Assembly: GCA_025174535.1 (NCBI GenBank)
Contig: JALBUN010000003.1
Coordinates: 1,200,501 to 1,264,500, forward strand
Origin: Cantharellus purpuraceus
Taxonomy: Eukaryota; Basidiomycota; Agaricomycetes; Cantharellales; Hydnaceae
DNA length: 64,000 bases
Direction: 5' to 3'
This document shows, one piece after another, positions 59,819-64,000 of the stretch. The position numbers and the translations under genes are program-made. Position 1 is the stretch's first letter. Every line of letters begins with the position of its first letter. The notes below the pieces were generated by a model, which was not told the DNA's origin, made no database searches, and saw only the letters and a list, made by a program, of their open reading frames with translations.

Positions 59819-60756
59819 AAATAATGTATGTTATATTCTGCTCTTGACCTGGCGTATAAAGGTCTACGTTACGCGAGAATTATGAATTCTTGTGGATGAC
59901 ACCGGAGACGGACGTACGAGGAACCTGGAGTGCTATGGGCTACATCTGGACATCGTCCTTCAGTGCACTTCGCGGCTCGTCTCATCGTTTGCGATTCGCG
60001 ACCGCAAGTGATGGGCGAAACTCGATTCAGACTACTCTTGGTCTGCTGCATTGGTGTTGTAAATTTTTTCCTCACCTCTTCTCGAGGTTTTCTTTGCAGT
60101 TTCTGCTTGTTTCAGAGTGCGTACATTATTTTTTCATCGCCTTGTTCGTGTTGCTTACGCTATTTGCACAGGCAATTGCAGTGTCAATGGTAAGGTAAAG
60201 GACTCCCTTGCTGTTATCCCACGAGTGTTGTTTGTTACCTACAGCTGCTGTAACATATCTACTCAAATTCTGACGTGTATATATCGTATCTTCTGCGTGT
60301 ATTTGATGTATTCTTTGGAATTGATTTGTGTGTATTCATTCTGTTTATAGTCAAGTATCGTTGCGTTCTTCGCAGGTGCAAAAGCTTGTCATACACTCCG
60401 CAACTGAGGATATCAGACGTTCTAGTTCTTGAAGCCGCTTGGCATGTTTGATCATATTATCGGTGATTATTACAGCCCAGTTCATTCCATCTTAAATCAT
60501 GAAATCTATACTTCATCTGGACCTGGATCCCATCTCAACCATTCTCTGATCATGTATGAAGTCATGCACCAAGTCCATTAGTGAATCAGAGCCAGAGTAG
60601 GGGTTTGGCTTGACAAATTGGACTGGCTTCAGCTTATGTATTGCACCCTCACATTTACACTATGTCCAATATTTGGGAGCAAGACTCAGGACTTAGACAA
60701 ATTTTGATATTCAAGCTGGGGAATAAGATCCCCAGTAGTACTGCTTAGTAAAATAT
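59819..60756. other. Intergenic
   Basis: No supported gene. The 102-codon open frame at 59890-60198 is hydrophobic at its end but lacks a recognisable start context or family. Confidence 0.5.
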
Positions 60757-63700
60757 TTATAGGTGTATCTTTCCGAAATCCTCTTCGTTGAACCCTTCTA
60801 GTTGCTGTGCAAACCGCTTTGTGAATGCCTTATCAAAGCGCACTAGTGCATTTCTCGTCGTTGCATCCTTGAGGGGTCGCTGCTATAAGAACAATCAGAT
60901 CAGGATTTGTATCGGACAACTATAACAATTTCGAACCCGTTGGAGAGTGTTTAGAAGGTGCTTCAGGGTTCGGATCTTGTCTTCGTCTACCTCATCAGGA
61001 AAGTACAGTTTGCCGAGCATCTGGCATAATATCTTCTTGTCATCCTCTGTCAAAAACAAGAGTCAGTTCAAAATTGCTAGTCATGTCAAGGCAGAGAACC
61101 CACGTTTTGTTTCATGCTTGAACAAGACTTCCATGATGTCAATGGCCAGATCGACGTGTAGGAGTTCATCCACAACCTCGCCCGGCATCTCTCTACACAA
61201 CTTGTCAAGTCAATCACAATCAAAACAATTTGTAAGTTCCATACACAGCGTTCCTTGGATCCGTCCAATCTGTTAAGAGGAGCGAAATCTGTGACGGAGG
61301 AATCATTTCTAAACCTTCGTCCAGGTCTGAGTACGTCTCAGACAGTAACTCGTACGCCGAAAGAGCAATCTATATACAAGGTCCGTTATGGGCCTCCCCT
61401 CATGCTGCCACCAAAACACACCACTTACCTTTTGCATCCTTCGTTGGTTGACGGGAGACGAATAACAATAAACCGGGAAGAAATACGATAGACATTGTCG
61501 AAGCTCCTGGTTATCCTTCGTATAGGGCGAGACGTAAGCCAAGATGAGGCTTTTAAGAACCTGTACACCGCAATATTAGGGACCCATAACATAAGACGGA
61601 TAATGAGAGAGCCGCACCCGTTCGTCTGATATCATACCGCTCAACATGAGCTTCGATATACCGACACAAACGACCGCTTGGGCTTCCTCCGACTCCTCGT
61701 TCTCGAGTACATGGAGCAAAAACTCCACGATTCTTTCGCCCTGTGTTAACGCATTAATATTAGTTTCCAACGTCTTATATAATGAAATGTTTAACAAGGA
61801 CGCACAGCATCTCCTGGTCGACCAAGAAACTCGCCTTCGTGCACCATTAAGATATCAAATACGATTTTAAGCACACGGATCTTAAGAAGTTCTGGGGCCG
61901 CCTGGACTTGATTTATAAAAAGCTGAAACGAGTTCAGTGCCATTCTCTGCAGACAAACAAATACGGTCATTAGCCTGCGAAATAGATGCGAGAAATGAAT
62001 CAATCCCCAACCCTCGCAATCAAGCAACACAAGCCGAGGCTAACCAGCCCCTTCTCTCTTAGTGCCATCTCCTTCGCCCTGACGTTCGGCAATATAAGCT
62101 CGCCCAATATACCTTCCAGAGTTGAATTGTCTTCAAATGTCTTCTTCCGCCGTGAGTCAGGGCCGCGCTGCACAGTGTATGGAGCATACGCACCCCATTC
62201 ACGCGCTCCAGCATACCAATGCATAAATTTAGACAGCGTAAGTCAATCATAGCCTTGCGTGCTTGGTCCGCCTCTGAGAGATCTCCACGAGGCACAGCTG
62301 GGAGTGCAATTTTCCCGGTTTGGGGCGTATCCCCCGCTTGTGTTGCGTCTTCGGCGTCGACCTAGTGAATATATGGGTGAATGAGTGTGGGGAGAGTGGA
62401 TGGTGCAGAACTTGAGAAAAATAAACGACGCACCAAGTCCTCCTCTTTTTCTGACTCCCCACGGTCACGCAGCTCGTGTACGACTTCGACAACAACTCGA
62501 ATGAGGTCGCGTTCACTGGGTGAGAGCACCCTGAGTACATCCAAGCAACGCGCGACAAGACGCTCCGGCAGGCAGTCTTGAGAAACCATGTCACCTGAAA
62601 CAGAAGGTGAGTATCAGGCAAGAGACGGCAAAGTGCCATGTAACGCACGGACGAGACCGAACATCTTCCGTCTACCAATTTCGTCCGCATAGTCTAGGTT
62701 AACTGCGAGCCGTAGCATCTCGCCAATCACGAACTCCTGGTCGGCACGTGCTTCCTCATTGGCGTCCTGCTCCTCTTCATTATGCTCATCTGGTAGCCGC
62801 AGTTCTTCATACGTCTGGATCTGTTCGAGAAGGTCATTGTACGCCGCCTGGATTTTAAATGCCAGAGCCGTGACAACAGGAAGCGAAGATTCCAATCGAC
62901 CATCATCCTTCGTATTGATGCAGTGTTCAACAAACACGCGAATCAGAAACGCCTTTTCTGGGGTCAACTCGTTCCAAAAAGCCTCTGCAATCAAATGAAC
63001 AAACACCGCATAGCCTGGAAAACTTTTTGACCTACCATCAAATTCTGCATGATCAAAGATATCAGGCCGTGTTACAAACACAGAGAATAGCGCGTCCTCG
63101 GCGACTTCACTTCCCAACAGATCAAAGGTTTGTAGAAACTCTATCAAGCTTCCCCCAACGAGGTCTACCCACGTGCCAATTAGTTTACCTGCCGCTGCGC
63201 GAACAGGGGCCTGGCGGTCACTGAGGCCATTGCGTACGATCAGCTCACGTTGTGCGATAGTGAGCTGCTTTGGGTGATGGAGGAGGTTGAGCACGTGGGA
63301 ATACACAATCTTGCGGATGACGTCGTCGGTGTCGCGTGTCCGTGAGAGTATAGCCGGGAATGTTCGTTGAGTGGCTGGGATGTTGAGTAGGGCTGCTCGC
63401 CGGACCTCTCTGAGAATCGGAATTGTTAACGATCAATGTTAAGGAAGGGAATATAAGTGAATGTGTTTGATTGCTCACGCTGCAGGGTCGAACTGGAGAA
63501 TTTCCATGAGAACTTCAACCACGTCTGGTTCGCCCTCATCTAGATCTTCCGGATCCTCAGTACCAGAGAGCTTCGAGAGGGCGATCACAGCCTGAATCCG
63601 CACAACAGATTCCTTGTCATTAATGCGCTCCAGCAACGACGCACGCAGCAGCGTGTAAATATCATCACTGAAGTGCCAATGAGTTCCGCAGACACATGGT

Positions 63701-64000
63701 GTGAATGTACGCACTCGATTTCGCCGAGGTGGGAGATCATTTCTGCAACAATTTGCACGACACGGTATCGGACATTCTTATCTTTCGCGAGGAAACCTTT
63801 AAGGAGATATTTTAGAAGTCGCGCGACGAAGCGCGTTGCAGGTGTATCTTCGTCCTCAGCTTCGTCACCCTTTTCCTCCGCAGCTACAAGCCAACACCCT
63901 TCAATAAAGACCTTGCGCATGACAAGTGGTATGCACCTTTCTCATTCATAAATCGAACGTAGCCTCCTATAAATCTCACGACACGATCCGCCAGCGACAC
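60757..64000 (-). CDS. YCG1: Condensin complex subunit 3 (Ycg1/CAP-G), partial
   Basis: The frame enters from the right edge (VSLADRVVRFIGGYVRFMNE) and proceeds through HEAT repeats: FVARLLKYLLKGFLAKDKNV, VVQIVAEMISHLGEIE, RINDKESVVRIQAVIALSKL and DVVEVLMEILQFDPAAEVRR. These are the well-conserved Cnd3 N-terminal HEAT motifs. Further exons have DRQAPVRAAAGKLIGTWVDL, FLQTFDLLGSEVAEDALFSV, YGVY-less LTPEKAFLIRVFVEHCINTK, YEELRLPDEHNEEEQ and LLRLAVNLDYADEIGRRKMF. The Cnd3 C-terminal domain follows, with ILVLLDVE-like repeats at 61300-62100. The end is RNALVRFDKAFTKRFAQQLE ... GKIHL with stop at 60757. Ycg1/CAP-G binds DNA with the kleisin Brn1 and is needed for mitotic chromosome compaction. The N-terminal portion lies outside the window. 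About ten introns. Confidence 0.92.

Noticed and set aside
59890..60198. 102-codon open frame with a hydrophobic end
   Set aside because: Hydrophobic stretch arises from T-rich DNA; no family resemblance or neighbour support.

Overview
This window is nuclear DNA from a filamentous basidiomycete, most likely an Agaricomycete. The evidence is the dense, strand-mixed gene packing, the many introns of about 45-60 bp inside almost every gene, and the families present: Kre9-like secreted proteins, BTB and F-box singletons, a membrane-tailed Old Yellow Enzyme, and SH3-PX-BAR and TPS2-type trehalose genes with basidiomycete-style sequence. No bacterial, viral or organellar genes are seen. Coordinates for spliced genes are outer limits from start to stop codon; exon joins were worked out by hand and checked against family conservation.

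Layout. 1-1458 (-) is a partial K/R-rich nuclear-type protein, divergent from an NTF2-domain protein (1523-3754, +). Then follow an SH3-PX-BAR sorting nexin (4170-6882, -), an Old Yellow Enzyme homologue (7131-8819, +), an F-box protein (9947-12007, -) and a decayed partial copy of that gene (~12300-12720). Next are the mitochondrial acidic protein MAM33 (13398-14598, +), a small protein with a textbook eIF4E-binding motif (14956-15517, +), a probable perilipin-like lipid-droplet protein (15818-17115, +) and an intron-containing tRNA-Ile (17481-17570). After a gene-poor 1.4 kb comes VPS3/TGFBRAP1 (19008-23278, -), with a nearly palindromic 0.98 kb transposon-like element just upstream (23456-24440).

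24.4-28 kb holds a SAM methyltransferase and decayed sequence. From 27.9 to 35.4 kb the genes are tight: UBC4, CUE3/ASCC2, RPA3, RLI1/ABCE1 and a PIN4-type parvulin. Three of these (UBC4, CUE3, RLI1) act in ubiquitin-marked ribosome rescue and recycling. 35.6-40.1 kb (-) is one large SANT-domain corepressor (SNT1-like). It is followed by a hypothetical protein, PIG-S/GPI17 (-), a divergent BTB protein (+), a three-RRM SR/RGG shuttling protein (GBP2-like, +), TPS2 (-), protein-L-isoaspartate methyltransferase (-) and a Kre9-like secreted protein (-).

55.2-57.2 kb is a second mobile element (1.93 kb, terminal inverted repeats plus a 7-8 bp target duplication). It carries what looks like a scrap of an RNA polymerase largest-subunit gene. 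The window ends with farnesyl/geranylgeranyltransferase alpha (RAM2, +) and the C-terminal three quarters or so of the condensin HEAT subunit YCG1/CAP-G (-), which runs off the right edge.

Most of the window is housekeeping. The strongest leads for new biology are the small eIF4E-motif protein, the two mobile elements (one with a captured host-gene motif) and the ribosome-rescue neighbourhood. I found no convincing new multi-gene system.
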